A stretch of 64,000 bases of DNA, taken from contig NC_061785.1 of assembly GCF_022458985.1 (NCBI RefSeq), positions 2,287,816-2,351,815 of the forward strand, given 5' to 3'. Shown piece by piece: positions 11,011-22,155 of this stretch. Source of the stretch: Mugil cephalus (lineage: Eukaryota > Chordata > Actinopteri > Mugiliformes > Mugilidae). Below the pieces are notes generated by a model that was not told where the DNA came from, ran no database searches, and saw nothing but the letters and a program-made list of their open reading frames with translations. How positions within the stretch are numbered: the first letter of the stretch is position 1; each line of letters begins with the position of its first letter. Position numbers and translations under genes: made by a program.

Positions 11011-14000
11011 ATAATGTGTGGGCGGATGTGTGTGTTTTTTCTTGGTTCTGCAGGGGAAACTTGTGCTGAATCAAGAGGGGCCCTCGGCTTTGTTGATACA
11101 AGCAGCATTCCTCACGCTATGTCACCGTGAGCTCGTTTCTCGACGTTCACACTCACAGAGAACATGGAAGGAACATGCAGGAACATCTGCAGAGCCAAAA
11201 TACGCTTCGGTGTTCACTCTAGCAGCTAGTCGATGCTAATGCTACTGTAGCTAATCCGCTCTGAACTAAAAGCACAGTCCAGCAGGTCCTTCTGAGGATT
11301 ATGAAAAATAAAAAAAACTATCATGAGGAGGAGATCTGAGTCTTTTTCCTTTGAGACATTTTTGTTAATTTGGGCAAAATTTTAGTTGTGTTAGTGCATA
11401 TGGCACATTTTTTCTTTCTCTACACAAATTTCTCTACACACGTCCATATGCAAAAACTGATGTAAAAACTTAACTGATTAATATTTTTTCTGCATAAATC
11501 TCTTAAACCACTTAAGCACAAAAAAAAAAAAAAAAAAAATCTGGAAAAATTTACTATTTTCAATAAAACTAATGTTGTGTGACCGGTGCATTTTTTTCAA
11601 ATTTTTTTTTTCTTTATTTTTTTTTTCAGATCAGTGTTGGGTATGACCAAGGTTATATAAGATATAGCATAGCATCATATTTAACATTTCCCACAAAAGT
11701 GCCCCATTGACTTCCATTTTAACTATTTTTTTAAATCTCTCAGCCATGACACAATAAAATCATTCATTCTGAAACATTAAGCTTTTATTTATGAGAAAAT
11801 TTTTAGTGTTCAGCACTAAAATCAGCCCATTACACGCTTTGTGCATAAAATGTTATTTAGTTTGTTTTTGTGCTTGTGTTATTGAGGATATTATGAGTGT
11901 GTGTGTGTATTCAAAGCCATATATGCATATCCATATATGGCCATATATTGCATTTCCCTGTGGAGAAACCCAGCAGTTAGTGAGTTCATGCACCTGGATG
12001 GAGTCCTGTAAAATGTGTTGGATTCATGTTAATGTGTATTTAAAGAAATTTAAATTCGTGGGGGAAAAGTTTTTTTTAAAAAAATGTATAAAAAATGTTT
12101 AATCAACCAAACCAAATGTTGAATCCACCCTGCAGTACCTCTGTGGACCCCTAGGGGTCGTGGTCCCCCTGATGAAGACCTAAGCCCTCGAGTCACTAGA
12201 AGAAGAAAAGTCAAGCTAGAAATTAGCCTGGTTCGTCCTCTGGGATGTTAATTATGTTAAAATGTGCTCGTATTTGGCTAATTCTCAGTATTTGTGGGCG
12301 TTTCTTGACGGGTCGACGGTTTAATTGCCTGGAGTAGAGTTTCATTGCTGGACAGATGTTGCTGATGCAGATTCCTCCGGTTGCAGAGCGCCTGTATTTT
12401 CCGGCCGCTGAGTCCAGCTGCTGAGCGTTGACACCAGACTGCCCGGCCAGACGGACTCCGCTACCGCTTCTTTCTTTCTTTCTTTTTTTTTTTATGAGTC
12501 TCCACCGCTGTTGAGCTGCCGTCTGGTAGAATCATTTTGGTGTATTATTACCAAACCGTGTGCATGTGCCGTGCATGTGTGTAATATTTAAGTAGCTCCA
12601 AGAAGAAGCAGAAAAGGGGAAGGGGGTCTCCATGGCCTTGCAAATCGGAGCTTTTAATGGGATGACAGTTGGCTGACTTTAAACACCGTGGGAAGTTTGA
12701 GACGTTTAAAGCGTGTGTTGACGCCTCCATTAGCCGCGGATCGATCTGCGTGTTTCCTAGACGGGGTTGTTGTTTGCGATCGGTTGTTTGCGTCCTCTGA
12801 AATGAGAGGAAAAAGTGACGTTTGGTGAAGTCAGTTTGTGGTCGGACATGTTTTTCAGTAGTCACAGAAGCCTGAGTCGCGTGTGCTGCCTCCTTTGTGA
12901 ATCATCTCTATTTGACAGCGTTCATTTTCTGTTTAACAGTTTTTGTTTGTGGATTTTTACTTGATTTTGTTGCAGCTGTTTTTTTTTTTTTTTTTTTCCA
13001 CCAGATCTTGTGGCTTCCTTCACATGACGAAAGTCCGCAGACCTTTCTTTTTTTTTTTTCCGGACCGGGTTGAACGCGCTCGGCCAACGGGTCTTTGAGT
13101 TTCCACCGCATAACAACAATGTTTCAATTTGTCTAATCGGGGGTATTTAGGCTAAGTAAACTATCACTCTGCAGGATTTTGTCTGTAGCCGCAGCCCAGT
13201 CATGCAGACCTCTTATTCAAACCATTTGTGTGCGGTCGAGAGTTGGGGGAGTCGGGGGGAGGGAGTAGCGGGGGAGGCAGATGACAGGGGGATTGGATCA
13301 GGGAGAAAGTCTGGGATGCAGAGAGTGAGAGGTCTTGGCGAGAAGCTGGAAACCACACTCGGCTTTGCGTGATTGTGGTTCTCTCTGCTTTTCCCCCTCT
13401 TCACTTCCTCCACGAAGCACCTGCATGCTTCAATTAACCCCGACGACCTCTGACCTCGTTACGTCACCTCGTTTAAAGAGTCCACTCTGGGTTAAAGAGC
13501 CACTCTGGGGTTTGAATCAGGACAAAAATAAAATTGATGCTAATTTTTTTAATGAAAATTAAAAATATTCATTAACTAAGACGTTAACGAGCTAAAGATA
13601 ATAAATGAAACGAGACTAGAACAGTATTTGATGTGGTGAGATGTTATTTCAGTATCAGAGTGTGTGTCATGTGATTGGATAAGACCCAGAGAGTTTGATC
13701 TCAGCTGACTAACGAGTCCTGTGGCTGCAAATTATGTTGAAGAATCTGATATTTATGCAGCTTCCGTCACGGTAAAACGTTTCCATGCACAGTTTAATGG
13801 ACCTATGATCAAAATTCAACTTTCTGAAAAGTTGCAACGAACAACTGGCGGGAACATGTCGTCCTCCTCCACACTAGGTGGCGATATGTGTCTTTCTAGA
13901 GGGTTAATACATAATAAAATGACACAATAATTCGGGTTCAATCCATTCATTTGTATAGAAGCCGCAAAAAGATTTAAGAAGAAAAATTATATGAATCCAG

Positions 14001-14629
14001 TAACGTACGTAACATACGGACACGATACATTATGACTGAGAACTTTCGTCTTCCTTTGTCTTTTGACTTTTCATTCAGTTTGAGGTTTAATGTCTGTTGT
14101 TGGTTCTCATACGTTTAATACTGCACATATATAAAGGCTCATTTATGGTACTGTAGGACATAGATGCATTATTCATCAGTCTGGTTCACTCTGTAACATC
14201 TCCCCCCAAACACTAGGTGGTGCTGTGTCTTTTTTACCAGTTGGGTTAATGTTTGTTTCTACTTCCTGCTTCACTTTCAACAATGACGACTGAAACTTTC
14301 GCAGAAATTTTGCTGAACTCAAGTCGTACAAATGTCTGTGTCTCTAAACCTCCTAAACAATCCTTTACTGATCAAAAAAAAATATGAATTTGAAAATTGC
14401 AGAGTTGGAGAAGCAGCTGGAGATACCAACGAGGAAACACGCTGCCACCAAGAGAACCAATCACAGCTCTTGGATTCAGCGTAGCCGTGATGCGTCGTTA
14501 CGTTTTTGGGGAAGTGAAGTTGGAGTATGTTTATCAGGATCTGGACCAAATACACAACTAAAGGTTTCGTCTTTTAACTTCTTATCATTTCAGGTTTTTT
14601 CCAACAAAACCCTCCTATTTAGGACGTAG

Positions 14630-14905
14630 CCAAAGTAACCGAAAGCTGTTGATGAACATGTTGGAGCTCACTCATGGTCTTGGTCTCGTTTTAAAGACCA
14701 GACTCTGAAGTTTCTATCACACAAATCAGAATCTCTCTAAGTGGTTTAGTTCTGGAGGAATCAAAGTTGGAACACAGTTAAAAACAAGAACACGTTGTAA
14801 ATGTGTTGGTTGAATCCTATAATGACTTTTATCAATGAAACCAGGAGAAATGACATATTGCATCATGCAGCATTTACTCAAACACAACTCAAAGCTCTGA
14901 TTTTA
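14630..14905 (+). repeat. Dispersed repeat family D, copy 1
   Basis: Matches 58205-58495 in the same orientation through blocks such as ATGAACATGTTGGAGCTCA, AGACTCTGAAGTTTCT, TCTAAGTGGTTT, GTTGGAACACAGTTAAAA, GTTGAATCCTATAATGACTT and GCAGCATTTACTCA. It is an old interspersed element with no coding capacity. Confidence 0.8.
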
Positions 14906-15119
14906 TCCTGTTTTATGTAGATTTTTGTCTATTTCCATTAATCTTTGTTGCATTTTGTTCATCGATGCACCAACTTTCCACTCAAGGCACTAAATCTTTT
15001 TCTGGATTCATTATTTTACTGCTGTATTTCTATAATTGTACACACATAGAGGCTGTTTTTACAACTCTAATAAGAGCAAACTTTGACTCAGATGCCATTT
15101 TCTCTTTTTTATTTCTACT

Positions 15120-15450
15120 ACACGCAGACGACTAAGCCTTAAAGAACGTAACACGCGACGGTGCAAACAGCCGCACAATCACCGGCACTACCTTTTATTC
15201 CCGAGGTCACGGCCCCCGCTTACCTCGGCCAACTCCCGCATCTCAGTTTCCTGCATCGATTTGGGATCATAACTGGCCTCGTAAAAAACTTTGAGAGGGG
15301 GACGTGAGAGCCAAAAGCCAGACCCAGCCAGCAGCTTTTAATGGTACAGGTTTATAATGAAACACTCCTTGAGCCTCTCTCCCAAAGCGCTGACGTTATC
15401 CACTGGACACATGAGCATATTAAAAGCTCACGCTATTTATAAAGTGTGGG
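15120..15450. other. Unique mixed-composition block, possible conserved element
   Basis: A microsatellite-free block with CpG-containing segments and ATTTATAAAG and GAGCATATTAAAAGC-like motifs just before a GT array. No frame is convincing. Candidate non-coding element by texture only. Confidence 0.15.
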
Positions 15451-15491
15451 ACTATTGACATGCATGTGCGTGTGTGCATGTAGGCATGTAG

Positions 15492-15494
<3 letters not shown>

Positions 15495-15548
<54 letters not shown>
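15495..15548. repeat. (GT)n microsatellite
   Basis: Uninterrupted run of about 27 GT dinucleotides. Confidence 0.98.
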
Positions 15549-15549
<1 letters not shown>

Positions 15550-16119
15550 GCAGCAGGTCTATCACTGGGGTTTGGTCGAGAGGGTTTTTGGAGGCAGCAG
15601 ATGTTTTGATGTACGAGTGGATGCTCACATCTCTAATCAGCCTGGCCTCGCATTGCAGTTTTGCTTTTGCACCGTCATGTTCGGACATGAAATAGTTACA
15701 TTTTGTTCTTTGTTATAATATTGAATGAAATAATCCCCGTGGCCACACACGAGGACGTATGTTCTTCCTAAAACAACTTCCTGTTGATGCTTAATTTTCA
15801 TAGTTCCTACTAATCACAAATATGAAAAATGGAGAAATGAAACACGTAGAGCAAAAAACAGCTCAGGTCTCAGGAAGTTAAGACTTTTTAAGACGACAAT
15901 GGTTTAAATTTAAGACCTACAAGACAAATAAGACAAATCAGAGACACAGAAATACTTTCAACATAACAACATTTACTGTCTTATGACATAACTGGGGCGT
16001 TCTCCACTAATAATGAGGAACAGAAACATAATAGGCCGATGAAGTGGTAATAAATGGACGTATGGAGGATTTAAGACTTGACTAAATGTAATTTAATCTC
16101 ATATTTAAAGTGTCATTAC

Positions 16120-16152
16120 TATAGGGTGTGGGTGGGGGTGGGGTGGGGGGGT
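16120..16152. repeat. G-rich tract with quadruplex potential
   Basis: The run GGGTGTGGGTGGGGGTGGGG followed by TGGGGGGG has at least four closely spaced G-runs of three or more. Confidence 0.7.
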
Positions 16153-16261
16153 CTGATCTGGTGTAGGTGGGGGCTACATGTCTAATTAACATCCACATTA
16201 ATTAAATACCAGGTCCAAAAGTTTCCCAGCAGAACTTGAATCGAGACGTTAATTTTCTCCT

Positions 16262-16300
16262 CCTGTCGGTGGTCATAATGTTGTGGCTGATCCGCGTATA
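16262..16300 (+). repeat. Fragment of the GGTCATAATGTTGTGGCTG repeat
   Basis: GGTCATAATGTTGTGGCTGA is shared, in inverted orientation, with 19696-19718 in the galr2 intron and, slightly diverged, in direct orientation with 20672-20697. It is a short terminal fragment of a teleost interspersed repeat. Confidence 0.6.
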
Positions 16301-16477
16301 CTTTATTCAGATCATGCGTTTTAAATGTTTTCTGAAAACATCCATCCAACAGCGACTGTTGTATTTTATAAATCACTCTAACTAATCGTTTGTTGATACG
16401 AAGCATCATCTGATTAAAGTCAAAGGTCAACGCAACGAAATTTAACAAAATAAAAGCCGAGTGTCAGATGAGGTAAT

Positions 16478-16505
16478 CCTTCCTTCCTTCCTTCCTTCCT
16501 TCCTT
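16478..16505. repeat. (TTCC)n microsatellite
   Basis: Seven tandem TTCC units. Confidence 0.95.
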
Positions 16506-17409
16506 TATCTGCACGTTCACTCCGTCCATGTTGATGTTTCCTGGTCAGAGCTCATTGCCTCCACCTGCTGCTCCGCTCTCTAATGATTCCTAATGATTAA
16601 AGTTCAAATATTCCCATGTGTCCGTCTCTGCTGCCTGGTCACCAGCCAGGGTCCCACGTCTCACGCCCATGTTTCCTCTCCAGGATAAATCTCTAACATG
16701 ACTCAGGTTGGTCTCCATCTGACCCCTCGAAACCAACTCCCCGAGCTTCCCCGAGCCTGAGAATACCCAGTGATGAATTATGTGTGAGGCACGCGATGCT
16801 CCCACAGCTGGGAGCCGGCCCCCGGCTTTAATCTGGTCTCATTTCTTACGCGTCACTGGCTTTGACTAAACGCTCTCAGGAGAGCGTCGTGTCTCAGTTG
16901 TGAGTTTTATCACCGGCCAGTCACCGGCCAGCAGGACGGACTCACGGGAGGGAGAAGAGAGAGAAACCACAGCGACGTGATGCATGGCAGCGGTTTAAAA
17001 GGCCACGCTGCTGCTGCTGCTGCTGCTGGATGCTGAGATAGTGATGGAGTAAACACAGAGCAGCAGCTGGAGCTTTTATGAGGCAGCATCCGTTCATTCA
17101 TGAAGTTTGTCTGGGAGGAAAAAGCGAATAAAGGCCAAGGCTCCTTCACTGAGCTGCTGCTGCCACCTGCTGGTGAAGTGGAGCAAACCGCACAGAACAT
17201 TAACAGAGGACGCTGCTTTATTTATTCTAATATTATTTCAACTGTATGTGAAGATGGATGATGTATTTTGGGTATTTGGGATTAGTAGGAACTGTAAAAA
17301 TGTATAAAAATCAATTATTTATTTTATAACTATTCTGTGCAAGGACAGAAATAATGAAATCCCAATGTCCTCAAACGAGTACTAGCTAATTAGCGACACT
17401 GTAGCTCAT

Positions 17410-17472
17410 TACTTTGCAGGCTGGTTTTTGTGAAGCTATATAAATGAAACTGAATTGAATTGAATTGAATTA
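17410..17472 (+). repeat. Non-LTR 3' tail with (TGAAT)n
   Basis: GAAGCTATATAAATGAAACTG followed by four GAATT/TGAAT units is the characteristic tail of fish L2/Rex-type LINEs or dependent SINEs. Confidence 0.6.
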
Positions 17473-17569
17473 CTGTTGACAGAATTAGCTTAATCTGCTA
17501 TCAAACTATAAATGTTAAATAAACTTATTTCAACTGTAGAATTCGATGAGGTTTTGTCCATATTTTAAG

Positions 17570-18470
17570 AGCTCGCTGTCCCCATATGAGGACACGGGGT
17601 AGATTTGAAGCTCAGCGTGGCGTCTCCGACCGTCGCCATCTTGTTTAACTCCACCTATAAAAGCTGCCACGATTTTAATTATTCAAAACTCGAAGCCTCA
17701 AGAGTCTGACAGAAAGAAGTAGGTTTGAATTTTACAAGAAAAAAAAAAAGGCTTCAAAGCTGCATGAAGATTAGAGGTCGATTTCTCTGAGTGAAACAGA
17801 AGGTGGCGCCATTTCTCCACTTGAGGCCGTTAAATCTAGACGGTATAAAGACGGGACAGCTCCTCTAAAGTGAAGCCAAAGCTAGTAGAGCTCCCCCTGG
17901 TGGCTGGAGGCCGCAGCATGGGTCATAACCCGAAATAAAACACTAAAATACACGTCAAATATTTATATCAGGATGGTTTAGGTTCACGCCTTAAGTTTTA
18001 GTTTGTTATTTGATGGAAGGAAGTGACGTAATGGCTTTAAAATAAATTCAGTGTAAAATCCAACATTTCCTTATAACTGGTGGAGGAAGTGCAGAGCGTA
18101 GTATTCGTTAAACAAAAATGTGATGTAGTCTGGAGGAAGTGTGGGCGGGGCATCAATATAGTACTGATCAGACTCTGGTTCCAAACTCAAAAGATGGCGG
18201 CGCCAGTAACCCCTGAAAAACAGAGTCAGTTTGACCAGTGAGAGGAAGTGGAGACGTGGTGTCCATATTTATATACAGGCTATTTTTTACAAAGAAGGAC
18301 TAAAGCCTGCATGTTTCCTGAAGAGCAGTTGTGAAGCTCATTGTGGCGTCTGTGGTCGGCCGCCATCTTGTCTTACTCCTCCTGACTCATATCTAATTCA
18401 AAGATCAGTGAAAGAGGTGGAGCTGAGGCTAATTAGCCAGTGAAGTCTGAATTCCACCAGTGAACTGTAA
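17570..18470 (+). repeat. Cluster of dispersed repeat fragments (families B and C)
   Basis: Two diverged copies in tandem of a module with GAAGCTCA, GTGGCGTCT and CGCCATCTTGT (17605-17650 and 18330-18372). A third copy is at about 40757-40810. CCCCATATGAGGACAC at about 17579 recurs near 23240. AGAGCTCCCCCTGGTGGCTGG at about 17887 recurs inverted at about 27312-27332. A CCATATTTATATACAG segment at about 18262 is the same motif that is tandemly amplified at 25010-27180. No protein-coding signal. Confidence 0.7.
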
Positions 18471-19141
18471 AAGAAAATGTGTCCATGAGCTGAATGTGAA
18501 GAGAAACTGGAGGAAGAGAACGAGCCCAAAAACACCAGTGGTTCTAGAAAAGAACGTTTAAAGAAGAACATGGTATAGAACAGGGGCTTTAAGGTAATTA
18601 TTGATGGTGTGGGGGGTGCAGAGGTCTCAGAAACTCACGTATAAAAAAATAAAAATAAAATATGAGTTATGTGGAGCTATGGGGTTAAAGGAGTGCAATG
18701 TTTCAGCCTGACCACAGGGGGGCAGTCTGCACCCATTAAACAACACTGAAGTGAATCAGAATCAACAGGACGTTAATCTTTATTCACACTATACTCAGAA
18801 TAAACACATTCATTTACAATAAATATAAATATTTCTTTATTTTTTCTCTGTTATTTCGGGTTTTCTGGACATTTAATCGTCAAGAAAGATTTAAAGATTG
18901 AACCTAACAGAGGTTTGTGGATTTATCAGAAGGAAATGATTGAACTTTTATTTTATTTTTTTATTATATTTATTTAGAGACTGTCCCGGTTTGTTGGAGG
19001 TGGTTTGATGAGGAGACGTCTCCTGCTGCGCTGCGTCTGGATGGAGCCGCGGCGCGTAAACGAGGCGTCTCCAGGAGCAGTTTTTGTTTCCTCCTCCTCC
19101 TCCTCCTGGACACAAACCTGCAGAAGAGAGATTATGAAAGC

Positions 19142-19153
19142 ATGAATGGATAA
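19142..19153 (+). promoter_or_regulatory. Minimal upstream ORF in the galr2 leader
   Basis: ATG AAT GGA TAA lies nine bases before the galr2 start codon. If the transcript begins upstream, this three-codon frame could lower initiation at the main start. Presence is read directly; an effect on translation is inferred. Confidence 0.4.
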
Positions 19154-19162
19154 AACATAAAG

Positions 19163-19524
19163 ATGAACCTGTCTTCCCTCAACTCCTCCTCTTCTTCTTC
19201 TTGGAAAGCGGAGTCGGTGGTCGTCTCTTTGGTTTTTTTGCTCATTTTCCTCCTCGGTACCGTGGGGAACTCCCTGGTGCTCGCGGTTCTGTGCCGTGGA
19301 CCAGGGCCACCGGGGCAGATGGGCACCAAGACCACCAACATGTTCATCCTGAACCTGGGGCTGGCGGACCTGAGCTTCATCGTGTTCTGCGTCCCCTTCC
19401 AGGCCACCATCTACACCCTGGACCAGTGGGTGTTCGGCCCGCTGCTCTGCAAACTGGTCCACTTCATCATCTTCCTCACCATGTACGCGAGCATCTTCAC
19501 CCTGATGGCCGTCTCCCTGGACAG
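19163..19524 (+). CDS. galr2: galr2 coding exon 1 (N-terminus to TM3)
   Basis: Encodes residues 1-120 and two bases of Arg121. A Ser-rich extracellular N-terminus of about 17 residues is followed by TM1-TM3. The exon ends exactly at the DR of the DRY motif with donor AG|GTGCGC. Confidence 0.93.
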
Positions 19525-21356
19525 GTGCGCACCCACTGGCCACTTTATTAGGTACACTAGTGGTGAACGCTACCACGGCAGATTGTGTCAGTCCTTTTTA
19601 TTTCAGAGATTATGGTGCAGAGTTCATTAATGTTCAAACATACCACCAACAATCAAATGAATATTGAAATGAATTTTAGGTTTTTAGTAAAGTAAACAGC
19701 CACAACATTATGACCACTGAGAGGGGAAGTAAATAACATTTAAACCATCTTGTGACAATTGAAGTTCTAATGTGAAATCCGACATTCGTTAGAATAGAAT
19801 AGAATAGAATAGAATTTATTGTCATTGTACATCTCAGCATAGGAAACTGGAGAGTATCTCCCCTCCAGTGCAAGAACAAGAACACTTCTAGAATGTATAA
19901 ATAATGTAGAGTAAAAAGACTAAACTATGGTAGCGTCCATCACCTTCCTAATATTCATCACTCATTGTACACCTCTAATCCAACCATTTTCGTCCAGTAA
20001 CCAGTAATCTGACGCGTTACTGTTTCCAAACCAGTAATCAGATTACAGTTACTTATCAAAGTTACGGCACAAAGTTACATTTTATATTTTTGCTTTCTTC
20101 TTCTTGCGTTCTTGAGGAATGACGTCACGTGTGCGACAAGTCACGTGTTCAGCTTGAGGACAACTCACGTGTAAATACCCACTGACTGTTTATACAAGTG
20201 GACAAACCCGTCGTGACGAACCTTGAAGATGAAGCCCAAAGTGGGCGGAGTCCATGGTCGCCATGTTGGATGATCTTTAATCCGCCCACACGCGGAAACT
20301 CCAAACATGATGTGAGACCCGCCCACATAAACTCTCCTGTACCTGTTAGCTCAGGTTATCACCTGTCACTCAAAGCAGGAACGATTTAAAACGAATCTTA
20401 AAACTTAATAAAAAAATAATAAATATACAGTTGTCATGAACATTGAAATAAATCATTGAGACAAAACCATTTCTGTACCAGGCTGTAAACACGTTTAATG
20501 ATGCTGTAAAGTTGGGCTTTTTAACATGGGGGTCTATGAGGATTTGCTCCATTTTGGAGCCTCTAGTGGCCACTTGATGAAGTGCAACTAGCTGCAGTTC
20601 ATCGAGTGGCCACTAAACAGACAAAACGCAACGTAAGTTACTTTTAAAACCAAGTAATCAGTAAAGTAACTAGTCCTAATGTTATGGCTGATCCGATCCT
20701 CTGCTCTCTCTTGCAGGTATTTTGCCATCTGCTACCCGCTCCGCTCCAGAGAGGTGAGGACCCCGCAGAACGCCCTGACCTCCATCTGCCTGGTCTGGGT
20801 CCTGGCCCTGGTCTTCTCCGCCCCGTACCTCAGCTACTTCAGCCAGGTGGAGCTGGCCGGCAGCGTCCTGTGCGTCCCCTCCTGGGAGTCCAGGCCTCGC
20901 ATCGCCATGGACGCGTGCACCTTCGTCTTCGGGTACCTGGTCCCCGTCCTGGTGCTCGGCCTCACCTACGCCCGCACCGTCCGCTACCTGTGGACCAGCG
21001 TGGACCCGGTGAAGGACGCGTCCGAGTCCAGGCGCGCCAAGCGCAGGGTGACCAAGATGATCATCGTGGTGGCCGCTCTCTTCTGCCTCTGCTGGCTGCC
21101 CCACCACCTGGTCGTCCTCTGCATGTGGTTCGGGTGCTTCCCCCTCAACCACGCCACCTACGTCCTGCGCATCCTGTCCCACCTGGTGTCCTACGCCAAC
21201 TCCTGCCTCAACCCCATCGTCTACGCGCTCGTCTCCAAGCATTTCCGCAAAGGCTTCGGGAAAGTGTTCGGCTGCCGGGGGAAGAGGGCGGAGGTCAACA
21301 GGGTCCACGTGGTCCAGGCGGTGAACACGGTCTGCAGCGAGGACGCGTCCCACTAG
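19163..21356 (+). CDS. galr2: Galanin receptor type 2 (GALR2), class A GPCR
   Basis: Receptor for galanin-family neuropeptides at the plasma membrane; mammalian GALR2 couples mainly to Gq. Coding exons are 19163-19524 and 20717-21356 (1002 bp, 333 aa). The intron splits the Arg codon of DRY (AG|gtgcgc ... ttgcag|G), the position known for GALR2 genes. Visible hallmarks: N-glycosylation sites near N2 and N7; TM1 about 18-43; TM2 with NLGLADL; the conserved C96-C173 pair; DRY at 120-122; TM6 with FCLCWLPHH about 242-251; TM7 NPIVY at 286-290; and a Cys at 307 suitable for palmitoylation. The start is chosen because it has A at -3 and gives a normal N-terminus. The C-tail after TM7 is about 43 residues, much shorter than in human GALR2. 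It converges with exoc7, as in human. Teleosts keep two GALR2 copies, and I cannot say which this is. Confidence 0.93.
19525..20716 (+). other. galr2 intron, mostly transposon-derived
   Basis: GT-AG intron of 1192 bp. It holds a CACTTTATTAGGTACACTAG fragment (19540), the inverted CAGCCACAACATTATGACC motif (19697), an AGAAT array joined to TTTATTGTCATTGTAC (19793-19830), a family A copy (20165-20600), and a repeat end (about 20672-20697) that stops about 20 bases before the acceptor. CTAAT at about 20675, inside that end, is a plausible branch point. Confidence 0.7.
20165..20600 (+). repeat. Dispersed repeat family A, copy 2
   Basis: Inverted partner of 925-1310 over its whole length, inserted in the galr2 intron. 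No coding capacity. Confidence 0.75.
20717..21356 (+). CDS. galr2: galr2 coding exon 2 (DRY to C-terminus)
   Basis: Encodes the last base of Arg121 through the stop TAG at 21354-21356, covering TM4-TM7 and the short tail. The GC-rich third positions contrast with the AT-rich flanks. The 240-codon frame on the opposite strand is a shadow of this bias. Confidence 0.93.
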
Positions 21357-21436
21357 AGACGAGGACGCGTCTCTTTTCATTTGTATGATGAATGAATTTA
21401 CCATATTTGTTTCCTTGTCCTTGTAGACATTTATTG

Positions 21437-21440
21437 TTAT

Positions 21441-21500
<60 letters not shown>
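21437..21500. repeat. (ATT)n microsatellite
   Basis: About 21 ATT/TTA triplets in the presumed galr2 3' UTR or just downstream. Confidence 0.97.
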
Positions 21501-21502
<2 letters not shown>

Positions 21503-22102
21503 AAAGGCTGCACCAAACAGCAACAAAAACCAGTGAACGTTTAAAAGAAGAGTCAAAACTCATAAAATTCAAAGATATTGTGGAGTTTCAAAAAGCACAA
21601 ATCCTCCACAAAGCGAAAAAACAAACAAACAAACAAAAAACTACCATAAAACATTTAAGAATGTATTTAGTCCGTGGGAAGAGGAAAGTTAAACTTCAGA
21701 ACACATTTATATTTATAAACCAGTTTAACAATATATTTATATAAAGAGAAGATGCAGAAATGAAGAGTGTGTTTGATCATCAGTGTGTTTACTGTTAATT
21801 ATTTATTGTTACTTTTATATTTTTGTGTGTTATTTATATATAATATAAAGATTATTGTTGTTGTTGTACTGACAGGAAGAGGAGAATATATATATTATTA
21901 TATTATTATTATATACGTCGTCTTTGCTCCTGGACGTGTAGACGATGGAATATTGAGATTATTTTTATTTTGTGTTATTTATGTTCATTGTGATTATTCC
22001 TGTATGATTATTTTGTTGTTATTGGTATTATTTTGTTTGCTACAGAGGAGAACCTCCAGGACTTTGAGCATCTAATGGAAAAACACTATATCAAACCAAT
22101 GC

Positions 22103-22155
22103 ATTATTATTATTGTTATTATTATTATTATTATTATCATTATTATTATTATTAA
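22103..22155. repeat. (ATT)n microsatellite, imperfect
   Basis: About 17 ATT triplets with GTT and ATC interruptions. Confidence 0.95.

Larger units (their letters stand above)
1..19141. other. Intergenic region upstream of galr2; no supported gene
   Basis: No open frame here has recognisable protein similarity, codon bias or paired splice sites; the longest, 184 codons at 10390-10944, ends in low-complexity GCC runs and resembles nothing I know. The stretch holds microsatellites, transposon fragments and non-LTR tails (listed separately) separated by AT-rich unique DNA. Distal promoter or enhancer elements of galr2, or non-coding exons, could be present but cannot be shown from one genome. 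Confidence 0.6.

Noticed and set aside
20682-21404. 240-codon minus-strand frame antisense to galr2
   Set aside because: Shadow of the high third-position GC of galr2 exon 2; content is low-complexity and unrelated to known proteins.
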